From the NCBI GenBank assembly GCA_963691815.1, contig OY829657.1, forward strand, positions 15,880,712 through 15,944,711: a stretch of 64,000 nucleotides of DNA, in the 5' to 3' direction. The notes under the pieces are model-generated. The model was not told the origin of the DNA and ran no database searches. It saw only the letters and a list, made by a program, of their open reading frames with translations. The stretch is from Echiichthys vipera (taxonomy: Eukaryota > Chordata > Actinopteri > Perciformes > Trachinidae). Shown here in pieces: positions 13,146 through 26,164 of this stretch (position 1 is its first letter; each line of letters opens with the position of its first letter). Both the position numbers and the translations under genes were made by a program.

Positions 13146-16100
13146 GTCTGTCCCTCTCTGCCCTCCTCCCCACACTCCTTAATCCTGCTTAATTTGAGTG
13201 CAAAGAAATTCACATGTGCCAGTAAGAACATTTATAAAGTACACTGCCTCCATTTTCCTCCCTGAAAATAAAACAGAGCTAAAGCATTAAGCTTTATTGA
13301 TCTTACAACTTGATAGTGTGATTAAGGGGGAAGATGGTTCCTCCAAAAAAAGTGCACACGTTTAGAGTACAGGACTCTTTTAATTGCCATTCATTAACAT
13401 TGCTGCAGAACTTCGCCAGGGAACTCTCCATACATTTCAGCATAGCCTGTGTGTATGCAGTATTATACCTTTTTAGTGTAGGTAAGAAGCAGAGACGAGT
13501 AAATAATTGCATGTCACAATGGCTATCCCCCCAAAACAGTTTGAAGCCTCTTAAAAGGATCATCTGCAGAGGTAGTGTTAACTCTGGCTGCCATCATCAC
13601 TTACCGGCCATCACAGGGGAGGAATGGATCTTTGTATGTGTTTATCTGTGTGTGTTAGGGAGAAAGAAACAGAGAGAGAGGAGGGAGCCGAGGGCCAGAG
13701 AGATGCAGATTTGTCCCAATGGAGATTTGAACACCTCCATACTGTGGGTGGGCAGACACATTGAGAGACACGGAGCTAAGGGGCTGCATGGCCACCCGGT
13801 AGGAGAAACTCTACACCCTGGCGATGGTAGGCATTAGTTCAGGACCAGCTCTTCGGCTCACACACACTGACAAACCCAAAGGCTGCCGAAGTAGCAGCTT
13901 TGATCACTGAATCACTGGCAGTGACGACATGGAAATATCTACCAGTTCCATTTAATCCACCTCCACAAAATCAGAAAGAAATACTCGAATTCATTTTTTT
14001 TCTCCCAACATCAAAGTGGTACAACAGCACGAGGCTGTTTTGTCCGGCGTGTTTCCATCTATTTAAAAAAAAGACAAAGCACCATTCAGTGTCTGTCTAT
14101 AAATGTCATTTTGGAACTCAAACTTCACATATTAGATGTACTGACAAATGAAACAAAACCTTCACCATGAAGCTGAGCAAAAACTGTGCCATATTTTCCT
14201 AAGATTTTGTTCACATTAAGCCAAAAGGTAAGAAACATGAAACTAAGAATCCTCCGTTGACAATGGCACTATCTCATTGTTTGTGATACTGAATGTAATG
14301 TCTCAGATCTCCTCTGGCAGCCTCGCTCACTTTCCTTTTTGTATTTTCATTGTGGATTGTTGTTTACTGGCTTCAGCGTGTTATATCAGTGCCTCTCTTT
14401 CCTCAAAACACCTACTCATTTGAGGACTGATTCATTCCAGGCTAATTCATATTCCTGAGGGATTAGAGACATCTAATTTGGTGATATTTCTGTCATGCAC
14501 ACTTTGGATGTAGTATTCAAACATTCTCCCCCTCCCCCTTTGCCACAAGCACAAAAAAACACAAAAAAACAAATACACTGCAATGCATCGTGTAGTTATA
14601 TTGCTTGCCAAGCTAAGTATCTTCTCATGTGTTTGAAAGAATCTCATGTTTCTCTATTGGTCAGAGAAAAAAAAGTCTCAGCGACATAGGGATAAGTATT
14701 TCCAAGATAAAATGGGCACAATGGAGCACTCATGTGAGAATAGATCCAGATGAAGGGAGAAACTGAAAGTCTGAGAGATCTGGACAAGGCCCAAAACTGC
14801 AACCGTTTAGATCAGAATATAGCAATTCTTTGTTTGACAGATTTCCGAAAAAAATTTGTGTTTGAGCGCTGAAGGAACCATCTCATAGTGCCATAAATGT
14901 AAAGATAAAAGGATCAAGTGGTGTTGTTCAAAAGTGAATCAAATCAAACAAAAAGGAATCACAGCATTGATCTCACTATACGTAGAATCATATTTTTAAA
15001 CCCTTTAACACCCACTTCCTTTTAGGGGTGGTTTGCCTAAATTAAAACAGTTGGACTATTTTTGAAGACTGGAAACAAAGAGAAACAGCTAGCCTGCCTC
15101 TCGTTCCTCGTGTGAGTTTGAGTTCAAATATTCGAACTCAGGCAGAAACGCAAATTTTGTGTGTTTTGCATCACACGATTCACGTCATGTCTGCTGCAAA
15201 TTTGTGTCTATTAGCGTCTTTGAATTTTCTTTGTATGTAATTGCGTAGTTCAATTCGCACGAAACACGGACGGTGTGAACACAGCATTAGAGATGCTGGT
15301 TGGCAGATTTCGAGCTGCTTACGATATCTTCCATACAGATATGAGAGTGGTCTCCTCATCTAACTATCATTAAGAAAACAAATGGGCCTAAAAACATTTC
15401 CCAAAAATGTTTAACTAATACTTTAAGCATTTTAGCATTGTGCATTGTACCTTGATTATTTCATTGCAAAAAATATTTTTGAAAATGAGCAATCACCAAA
15501 AATACAAAAGTCTGATCTATTGACACATATATTACATGATACAGTTTGTTTAAGTTATAGCAGTACATGCAGCACAGTGGATAGTAAAAAGTCAACTTCT
15601 GATGTATCTATCGCACAATAAAGAAGAGTTTAATTTTCCCTCTAATCTGTAAAGTCATAGCAGGACTGAAAAAGATTTCATGGGGTATGCGTACATTTTC
15701 TGCCCTTAGGGTGTAAAAATTAAAACAAACATTTGATGTATCAACAAATTCACTTTATGTTCTGTCAATGGAGCAGCTCCAGGCTATGCATCAAATTAAC
15801 AGAACAGTCATATTTTCCTCACTTAGAAAATTGCTTATTTTTACAAATTCACAGCAAACTTTGTTTTTAGGTTTAAAGCACCCACTCCGCAAGTGTTGAT
15901 GCAGTTTCTCCCCAGTCTGCCCTGGTTTTTAGAAGGTGGCGTGACAATGATGGATAGCTGTACCAATAAGGGCCTCCGAGTGGTCGATTTGGAGCCCAGG
16001 GCTCCAGTGGATGGGCCCTCCAGGAGATCCACTCTAAATTAAATCCTTTGAGGCTGCCAGGCTACTATGACGCTTTCCCTGTGCCCCACGCCCATTCTCG

Positions 16101-16739
16101 ACCACTACCTCCAGCCAGCCTCACTTTTGTTCCCCAAGAACAAGTTTTTCCTCCTTAATTAATTCAACAAAAAGTAATTAAACCTTTGCATTTTGCCGAC
16201 ATGCCTCGTCTGCCCCCACCCTCATCAGACACAAAGAAAAGGTAGGATGGAGAGAGGGGGCGCAAGAAATTAAGAACACTCAGTGCCAAATGACTGTCGG
16301 AAGCAAAACAATATTAGCCCCCTGAGTTAGTGGCCAGGACTCATAATAAAGGAATAACAAGACCAGGCATAGAGCTGAGATGAATGCTCTGCGGTGGTAG
16401 TGCAGGTTGTATTGTTCAGCGTGGAGGTGGAGGCTGTTGAGGTGGATGGCCCCAGCCACAGAGCCCGCTCTTAATTTGCTGAGTGATGTAAGTCCCCAGG
16501 GGTGTGTGTTGTTCGGCCTGAGGGGTAATAATGTACTTGGCAGCTTCTCTTCACCCCCTGAGCCCCCCCCTGCATTCAGCACTTTATGTGGAAATTAAAA
16601 AAAAAAAAAGTTTCCTCACTACTGCTCTTAAAATCTCATTATAAATCGTATATTTGTATGGTATATATGAATCAATGAATTAATCATTGCAGTTTACCCA
16701 TGTTAGTGTGGGCAAATTCTGTGCATTTAAAAAAAACTA

Positions 16740-16840
16740 TTTTCTAACATTTTAGATATTAATAAATTAATCGATTAATCGAGAAAGTAATCAGAAGATC
16801 AATAATGAAAATGAATTGTGAAGCCCTACACATAAGGCAT
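16740..16840. mobile_element. End fragment of the ATTAATCG-type repeat
   Basis: AATAAATTAATCGATTAATC, GAGAAAGTAATCAGAAG and AATTGTGAAGCCCTACAC resemble the terminal part of the repeat also seen at 50909. Only the end is preserved. Confidence 0.4.
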
Positions 16841-17059
16841 TCTGTTGAAAGGATATTGTATACATGTCTTTATATCATTTTTTTATTCAGCCTAATTTAT
16901 TGTAATTGGTCACAATAGTATTAGCTCCACAACTGCTACAATAATGTTCTGTTTTTCCATTAATAATACTCAAGAAAAAGGGGAAGAAGATCAAAAAGTA
17001 GTAGTAGTAGCTCTCTGGACAAATGAAGGGCACCAAAAGGAAGTCCTGGATACATTTTT

Positions 17060-17205
17060 CTGCTTAATTTATTTTCATATTTAATACTTTAAGTATATTT
17101 AGCTCATTGTACTTGTACTTAAGTGACACTTTGAATGCATGAGTATCTTTACATTGTGGCATTTATACTGTTACTCAAGTGCCTAATTCTTCCAGTGTGA
17201 GTTTG
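17060..17205. mobile_element. hAT-like element end fragment
   Basis: ATTGTACTTGTACTTAAGTG, TTTGAATGCATGAGTATC and TACTGTTACTCAAGTGCC follow the same family pattern as the element at 55735. Only one end is recognisable. Confidence 0.45.
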
Positions 17206-17613
17206 AAACCAGTAATCCACATACATTTTTATGCTCTTTAGATCCCTCTCATAAATACCTCAGTTTCAATGGAGTGCACAAACAATCAACACTTCACTTG
17301 CACTTCCTCCATATGTAGCACATCCAACACACACATTTAGTGTGATCAGATGGTTTAATGTTTAAATGCAAAGCTTTAAATGAAATCAGGATATTTTTTT
17401 TAAATTATCACTGGTGGTTATACATGATTCACGGCCGGTGTACTGGGTGTGGGGATGTCATGATGGTTTGTCAAGTAAAGAGAAAAGTTGGTTAAGCCCA
17501 TGTCTTTGAAATGTGATGTTGGGTCAGACAGCCAAGGCAGATATTTGCCCAGCAAATATTTTAATCCCCAACTAATCACTTGGTGAGTCCAGTGGGTGGA
17601 GGTTTGGGGTTTT

Positions 17614-17635
17614 GGGGGGGGGGGGGAGGGGGGGG
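17614..17635. repeat. G-rich run
   Basis: G homopolymer broken by a single A. Confidence 0.85.
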
Positions 17636-20600
17636 CTTCTGTGGTGGCCTGGCACATTCTTCCTGTCAGTGACACGCCCTTTTTTTCCAAGGGGATTGTG
17701 GGAAGAGTCAAACAGGGCGACCTTCGAAACGAACCACTGGATGGCAGGAGGCACTGACTGGGCCCTGCAGAAAGGCCACGTGGGTGCATGCACTACAAAT
17801 CCACCTCAGCTCCAGTGAACAATTAGCTGTAATCAACAATGTGACTCATTTGTCATTGATCTAAATGTGAAATGAGATATAAATTAACACTGTGAGTGTG
17901 CGTCTCTTTCATCTTCGGCACAAAGAATCTGCCCTCTAGAAGCCCCACTCCTTCTGCACTTTGGATTACATTTCCTTTGAGTGAAAATGCTGTGCATGCA
18001 CCGCTCCCTCTAAACATTTTTTCCACTGATGCAGAGGAACACACTCTCTCATGCTGTGGCACTCCAGATTCCTCAGCCGTTTGGTGACTCTTGGCATTTG
18101 CTTATTATCAGAATATTCTTAATCATAGTGGAGACAGTACCAGTGGAGAGAGCAAGCCGAGAGAGACACGTCAAAACATCTTCAACCGTAAAGGACCAGA
18201 CAGCAAGCGTGATGGGCAAATTAGTCAGAGGCGCTGCCTAAATGGATGGTGAGGGCACAGGGGGAGAGATAGGGAGTATGAGTGTGTATGGAAATCAGCT
18301 AGGGAGCAGAAAACAGAAAGAGAGGAACCTTCTCCGTTTCACCATTCAGCGGTGCCTCCTATTCCCGAAGCACTTCGCCAGATCACAACCCACTAACTGA
18401 TAGAGAAATAAATTAAGGAAAGGCTGCTCAAAAAGATATGATTCTGAAGGAGATTTAAGGAGTGGAACTGATTGTGCATGTCTGATTCCTGCGCTTCAGA
18501 GTCCTCACCCGGGGGGCTTGGCTTTCAAAGCTGAGTGACTTGCACGGAGAAACACTCCATTAACAAAGTTCAGCTCTCCTCTGAGCCCCCCCCCCCCCCC
18601 TCTCCCACCACAGAAGACCTCTCCCAGGCAGCACAGCTTTTTTTTTTTCTAATGATGTTTCAGGGTGCGTTTCCTTAATAAACAGGAAGAATGTACATAA
18701 GAGCGTAAACAGTTGACTGAGGCAGCTCCAGGCCTGGTTAGAGTCTGAAAGGATAATTTGAGGTTTATTAAAACTCAAGTTGTATTTTCCTAGTTTTAGC
18801 CATTATTTCTATCAGTTATGATAACATTGTACTCGCCAAGTTAATTGCTCAGATCTGTGAACATCATCATAAAATGAAGTTGTTGGGGCAAGAAACACAA
18901 GCCTACAGATATAGACAGATTGTTGAAAATCCAATAATTTAGCAGTTACCAGTATCTGTGCCGATCCTAACCCAACAGATCCTCATTAAAAACAGTCTGT
19001 TCATCAATAACATTCAGTTTAATTTGTTAAGTCTCAATGGGAAGCATTCTTCAGGTCCCTAGCAACCTCTGGCCTCATATTACCTTACATATAAAAATAT
19101 TATAATAAGTTCCACAGTGAGGCACATATATTTTAAATTAGGGGAAACAGAGCAGTAGCACTGGATAGTTTATTGATATGAGCAGGTATACTGTGAGTTG
19201 TGGTATTAGAATTGGTACTAGGAGAGAAAGTGACATAACCACTTTATCTGGAGGTTATACCTAATATGAGCACACTTGATCTATCGGTCATAAACCAACA
19301 CACACAGTTAAATGTTTTGATTGCCTACTCTGCTTTTTTCTAAGCCCTGTCCACTTTATTGATGCAAAACAATTTGCACATAGATTTACAGAATTGTGCT
19401 AAAGGGTTAACGTTCACTGAGGCAGTTCAGAGAGACAGAGGGGCATTGAGCAGGCAGCATGGAGGAGAGCAGTAGCTTGGGTCCCGAGTCCCAGGATTAG
19501 AGTCATGGGACTAGACAGAGGCAGGACCATTACCTCTGAGTGGAAAGGCTCAAACCCAGTGACTCCTTCTCAGATCAGATGGAGAGAAGACGACTCAAAA
19601 AAGAAGAAAGAGAGAGAGAAGCAGAGAGGGATAGAAGGAGGGGGTATGCGTCAAAGAAGAGGATTGCAGAAGTGAGCAATTAGGTGTGGTGGGATGGGGA
19701 AGATGTATTTTTATGGTCAGAGGAGAGTCTCATGATCATTTTGAAAGAGTGTTCATAATCTCTATGGAGGGGTTACTGTAGTGAGAATGATTGTGGTAAT
19801 GGAGGTCAATTTCTGGCTGAGGAGCCTGGAATGGGCTATCGCCACTAAACTTTATTAAACTCAGTCCTTCTGAATCCATCTGATACGAGTCCCCCGAAAA
19901 CCTGTTCATAAATCCCTGTATTATTCCAGTGGGGCTGTTATCACCTGAATGTGTTGCAACTTTATCACTCAGCTCATGTCTACGACTGAGCTCTTGACCA
20001 TTAACCCCTTTAACTTGTCAATATGGCATTGGAAATATTTGAGTTCTTTTTTTCTTTTTTTTTGCATGGACGAGGAGAAGAAGAGGAAGCTAGGTGAGTG
20101 TGGATAATTGAGCAGTCTGCAGGCATGGAGCCCAGAGATAAGTGAAAGAGTCAGAAATTGAGTGTGATGCTGAGGCGAGGGCCGGGCCCTTTATTTGACG
20201 GAGAAAAGAGGAAACGGGGGGAAAAGGAGAGGAGGATGTCTCTGAGGAGGAGAGATAGACGGCAGCAGAGCGAGGGACTCAGAGACAGAGAAGGGGAAAG
20301 ATATGGATGGCAGGCAGCAATTACTGAGACTGAGGCTCCATGTGAACACAGCCAAGTGTGTATGTGTGTGTGTGTGTGTGACAGTACATGAAGAAGAGAG
20401 GGGCACAGAGCGAGAGGGGGGAAGGGGGGGGGGATTGAGATCTCTGCCTGCCTGGGCCCCTGCTGACTCTCATACAGGCAGATCACAGGCTCATCATGTC
20501 AGCTCTGTTTGTGGAAATCCTCCCTCATCAAATGACAAATTTGCTACACGTTTACCTTTATCAGATCTGAGAAGAGAAGCAGAGGAGATGAGCGAGGGGA

Positions 20601-21011
20601 AAAGGAGTGTGTGCGGGTGTATGTGTGTGTGTGTAAGTGCCTCTGTCTGTCGCCTCTACTGTCGAGGGGCCAATTACTTGCTCCTCCGAGAGCAACTCTG
20701 CCATCTCAGGCCTTTCATTCAGCCTCCCGCCCTCCTCCTCGTCGTCCTCGGAAACATCTGTCCCTGAATATGCAATGAGCGTGTCAAAGAGAGTACACCC
20801 ACGTCCTGCACAAAGCTAATATTTGCTAACATCAAACCTGCCTGTTCTGCCTCTAGTGCCGTGTACGCCGCTGGAACAGGATGCCACCGCTGCTGCTGGG
20901 ACCTCTTCCCCTGTAAGATTACCGGCCTTGTTACTGACACCATGCCTCAGTGCTCTCCTCCTCTTCCTCCTCTCTCCCCTTTGGCCATCCGCCTCTTATC
21001 ATCCAGATTGC

Positions 21012-21066
21012 TGCTTCTTCTTCTTCTTCTTCTTCTTCTTCTTCTTCTTCTTCTTCTTCTTCTTCT
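21012..21066. repeat. (CTT)n trinucleotide repeat
   Basis: About 18 CTT/TTC units, followed by another pyrimidine stretch. Confidence 0.95.
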
Positions 21067-22551
21067 ATCTCCTCTATTAAGGTTTAATTAACTGGACTTG
21101 GGCCTCATCAGCCTTCTTGAATAAACATCAATATTGACCCTGTGCATGTCAGCTTAGGCTATCTGTATTTATATGGCTTGTGGATGATTAGTACATCCAA
21201 CCTGCCTTTACTTGCCTTGCCCTAAAAAGGAAAATAACTAATAATAAGAATGTATGAATATTGAAATGCGTTCAGTCTTGGTTTCTGTTTCGTCATGTGT
21301 AAAACAAACACCTTCATTCTCCATGCCACCCCTCAACCCAACTACCAGCACAGTAAAAATGTTACACCCACCATGTTGCATATGTGTGAAAAATAGGGTC
21401 TATTGTCATAGTAATATGAAGCTATTTTATTCTTTATCAGTGAGGCTGAGCAAATGAATGGTCCTGAAATAAACTTTATATAAGAGGAATCCAGCTAATT
21501 CGGTCACATATCAATTAATGCATGAAGTAGCTGTGATTTAACATTCCCTAACCGATGATCTATTAAATGTGAACTAATCAAATTGGTCATTTTTTAATGT
21601 TGAGCAACAGGAATTCATGACACATCCAGCATTAATTCATGCATTAAAGTATAACATCATGCATTAGTAATCATTACTTAAGTATAGCCCAGGATTTGTA
21701 CTCTTACTATAAAGTGTTACTGAGATACAATCTTTTTAAAATTCCTCTTCTTTCTCAGCAAAACCTGGTGCCTACGTTACCCACTATACAATTGACCGCC
21801 AACAGTTCAGGCAGAGATTTTGGTGTGTTGCTAGTAGCTGCTGACTGCTAATGTAGCCTCAAGCTGCCAGTGGAGTCTTTATTAGCAGGTCTGGTAACAC
21901 CACTTCTTTCAAACTGCTTATTATATTTTTTATACTTGTAGCTAGTTTTCATCTCCAATCAATAGTGACTCAAGTGACATTACTTTTTAAAACAAAACCA
22001 ACATATTTTTGCATTGCTCTTTCTGAAACCACAAAAGGCTTCATAGCCTACAGCCTTTTCCCCCGAATATGCAGTAGCTCTCTGCAACACCTGTAAACAG
22101 ACTTTGATGTATAAAATCAGTGGAGTTCCCCTTTGATAAGATATCATATGATATAACATTTAAAGCTGCAAGGAAAATAAGGATTATGCTGCCTCAAGTG
22201 CTACCGTCCAGGACTCCAATGCCTATTGATCCTCAACACAGATAACTCTATACATGCTCCTCACCATTGATAAAGTGAGAGAGAATGCAGAGGTTTCTAT
22301 CTAGAGCCCAGCATCTTTAAAACCCTCATTTTTTATTATGAATTATGGGTATCTTGGCCTCCTCTTCTTGACCCTTAATTTGCTTTTGGAGATTTTGGGA
22401 AACCAACGCTCCATGACCAAGATAGGAGAAAACCAGAGAAGAGCTTTGACAGGAGACACTCTCTCTACACTGTCTCTAGTGACTGATGAAGATTAAAGAG
22501 ACAGAGACACAGAGAGGAAAAGATTATAGCAGAGCAGAGATTGACTGCTGC

Positions 22552-22552
<1 letters not shown>

Positions 22553-22611
<59 letters not shown>

Positions 22612-22612
22612 G
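22553..22612. repeat. (AG)n microsatellite
   Basis: About 30 AG units with one AAG interruption. Confidence 0.95.
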
Positions 22613-25185
22613 ATGGATGATAGCAGGCTGTAAGAGAGAGAGTGAGGGAGAGCATTTGCATAATGTCCTCCACCACAAAAAGTCCCTGAGGCTAGCCATG
22701 CTGGATAACAGAGGACCAATACTCTTAATTCAATCTCTTTATTTTTCTAATACTTCAGAAATTAATAATTCGTCCCCATTACACCCCCAGCCTCCCCCTC
22801 TCGTTCGCAAACCACCGTGAGCGTCGCGCTGAGCTGCCTAAGTTTGTAACTTTAACCCAAGAAATTGATGTGAGCAGGCCTTGAGGCAGACCTGCTAATG
22901 AATGGATAGAGAGAGAAAGAAGAAAGTTAAAAGATGGTCTTTTATAAAGTAATTTAAGAAAATCCTGTTAGCTGGATCAAGTACAAGAGTATAATTTCTC
23001 AAAATGGGAAAAAGAGGAGCTTTCGCGCCTCTCCCGCACACTTAATAACAAAATTAAGGGGAGGTAAAAAGATAAAGAGAGAGAATCAATTAGGCCAGGC
23101 CTGGTAAACAGTGCTAAGAGGGTGGGATGGCCCAAGAAGGTGGGATGATGGGTGCGATGCTCAAGTGCTCACACCCTCAGGCGGCCTAATTCCACGCCAC
23201 CTCCCACACTGACAGCCTGGATGAGAACTGAGCTGGGTGAAGCCAGATGAGGAGGAAACTCAGGACAGGACACACACGACTCTGCCCATACACCTGCCCC
23301 TTTTTTATTATCAGAAATGAAAGCATTGCAGGACACATTTCATTTATTCCCACATTCATGGTGTACATCAGATGTTTTATTACATGTAATATTTTGCAGC
23401 TCATGTTAAAAACATACATACTATAAGGATGGATTCTTCCCTGCTCTTCTGTAGCCTTCATTCACTGGAGTACTGCTCTTTTTTTTCAGGTTCATGATGA
23501 CACGATCATTCCCCTATGGCGGAGGCGTGGAGAGACACCCATCAAGTAGACAGCCTGTTAACCAGGCACTAAACACACTGGAGATAAGAGGAGATTATCA
23601 GACTGTTATTGTTCCAAAGGGGAGTCCTCTGTCACAGAGACCTGGCCAGGCTCAGTCAGTCAGAGAGAGAAGGGATGGATAGATGGTACAGTGTGTGGTG
23701 GTGGGACGAGGCTCCCTCTCTATCTCTTCCTTTAGTTGTAAGCATAACCTTGGCAGTGTCAATCAGATGAATATAGATGAGGGATATTTGACATTTGTTT
23801 TTGAAAATGACACCATTGTTATCAGAATATTTTAAGTGTGGATTGATGTGTGCATGTATATAGGTGCAAAGCAGGTTGCTGTGTGTTTAATGCAATCTTT
23901 TGTTGAATCATAAAAAGGTTTAACCCTGTTAACATTCAGTTTTTTGCTTTTGTGAAGTAGCTTTGTTCAAACTAACACTGTGATAGTTGCATATATCATA
24001 TACCGGCTGGTTTAAACTCTTCTACTATCTACAGGATACTTATTTTATATGTCATTATATATTATCACAGTGAATTAAATGATCAGATACATGACTCAGC
24101 TTTTTGGCTGCACCTTTTTATTAAATGGAAATACTGTATTGAATATGAAAGTATTAAAATAAATATATCAAATATGTAAATGTCTTGGGCATCATTATAT
24201 ACACTTTTGGAGGTCCACTAGAATATAATGCAATTTTTAAATAACATTACATGCATTCCTGTCCGGGAGTTCAAATTATATTAGAATTAAAATATAATTT
24301 ATATTTTTAGTAATTATAGGATTACCCCACACCTTGCATCTAGTAGATAATGTAATATACAAGCATAGGTGCAATCTGAATTCTTAATCAAGTAATTTGT
24401 CCTAAAAATAATATATTATAACAAATAATTTCCTTTTTAACAGAACAATATAAAATAAAATTACATGTAATAGTAGTAATAATAAGAAATTCCAAGTTCA
24501 TTTTTCAGTATTGGATGTATTGTAATTACCGTCATAAACTATACATTAAAGGTGTTACATTTTTATATATTTACTCATTATTTAAAATGACTTTGTGTAC
24601 TATATACAATATATTAAGTCTAAAAGACTGTACATGTTAAATACATTGGTAAGAAATCTAAATTCAGTATGAGTATTAGTTTATATTGTATATAAGCATG
24701 CAATTCATTTATCTTACCATTTATTTATGGTAAGATACATTACTCTAATTTGTACCATTACCTTACACTGAAATGTGACCCCTTTGACCTTTTAGCTAGT
24801 GTTTCACTTCTATTCCACTTCCTCAGTAGATAAAGACGAGGATGAATGGTCTCTGTGGGCATACCAAACACTGAGCATTATTTGATTCATACTCCCCTGG
24901 GTGTTATGACTGGGAAATAATTGTAAGTATTTGTATTTGTTTCTTTTTCACTGTGGTGTGCTCTGGGTAATTCTTAATACCTTCTAGAGATTATACGGTA
25001 ACTCCCAAACTCCCATGATTATAATTAAGCCTGACTTGGTTATAAAATGAGCAAATAGCAATTTAGTTTTGCATCGTGTGAGGGAGCATCTCTGTGTGTT
25101 CCTCCGCGTTCATAAATTTTTACATTTCTAAATATACTTGTGATTGTGCTGGAGAGTTTGAATATGCACATGCGTGTATATTGTG

Positions 25186-25187
25186 TA

Positions 25188-25232
<45 letters not shown>
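25186..25232. repeat. Compound (TG)n-(AG)n microsatellite
   Basis: TG units followed directly by GA units. Confidence 0.93.
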
Positions 25233-25241
<9 letters not shown>

Positions 25242-26141
25242 AAGCAGGGGAAAGTGCTGCAGAGGAAAAGCATATATACGTGGATGTTCGGTTGGGCATG
25301 GAGACTGCTATCATCTTCCTTCTGGCAAAAAAGAAGAAGAAAAAAAACCCACAAACATTTCCCCTCCATTCTCTTTCTCCTCCTTATTCTCTAGCTTGCA
25401 CTCACTCTTTTCAGCTTCCTCCCTCTCTCTTTCTGTATCACTTACAAAGGCAGCCGTTTCCTCCAAAATGAGGCCACGTACGGAAGGTATGCAAATGAAA
25501 TCATTGCTCGTGGATTAGAATGGGACACCATATACCCTAAATCATGATTGTCAATCATGGCTGGGGATTAAGGGATATGGGCTCACAGACCTAAAAAAGC
25601 AACATTTCCCCCCTCAGGCAGATCCCCATTGTGAGGAGCTCTGAGGAAGAGAGGGCTCCACAGGGGAGGAGAACAACACTGGAGCACTAGTGCCCCCTTC
25701 TGTCTGATGTTCACCGCACCATTTCATCATCAAACACCAGCCAGTCTGAACAAAAATAGAGGCTGGCACACACAAGCGTATTCATTTACATTCAATGTAG
25801 CCGCAGGCAAAAGCTTGATTAGACAAATGCACATGCTTTGGTGATGCAGTGTTTCATCTTCAGTGGAGGAGAGAGAGACCTCATTTGTTTCTCTGGCATG
25901 TGTGCAGGCTTGGTTCAACATCAGTGGGTTAGGAGGGCCATAGGCCTTACAAACAAACAGATGTTTGTTTGCCCTGTGAGTGAATGTGTTTAGCACTGAA
26001 GTCCCTTAACCATCAGAATCAATTTGTTCTTTATACTGTCACTGTGTGATTTTAATATGTCGTGTATACAGTATGCATTTTTATGTATTTGTACATCTGC
26101 CAATTTGACAGCCAGTGGGTGTATGTTGCATGATTTTAAGC

Positions 26142-26164
26142 AAGCATGCATGCATGCATGCATG
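26142..26164. repeat. (GCAT)n short tandem repeat
   Basis: About five GCAT units; the unit reads the same on both strands. Confidence 0.85.

Noticed and set aside
13334..13837. Long 167-codon open frame on the plus strand
   Set aside because: No recognisable domain, low-complexity pieces, no splice or promoter context, and it crosses ordinary desert sequence.
15100..15290. Stretch ending GGTGTGAACACAGCATTAG, reminiscent of a dispersed fish repeat
   Set aside because: Too little recognisable sequence to assign to an element or to fix its ends.
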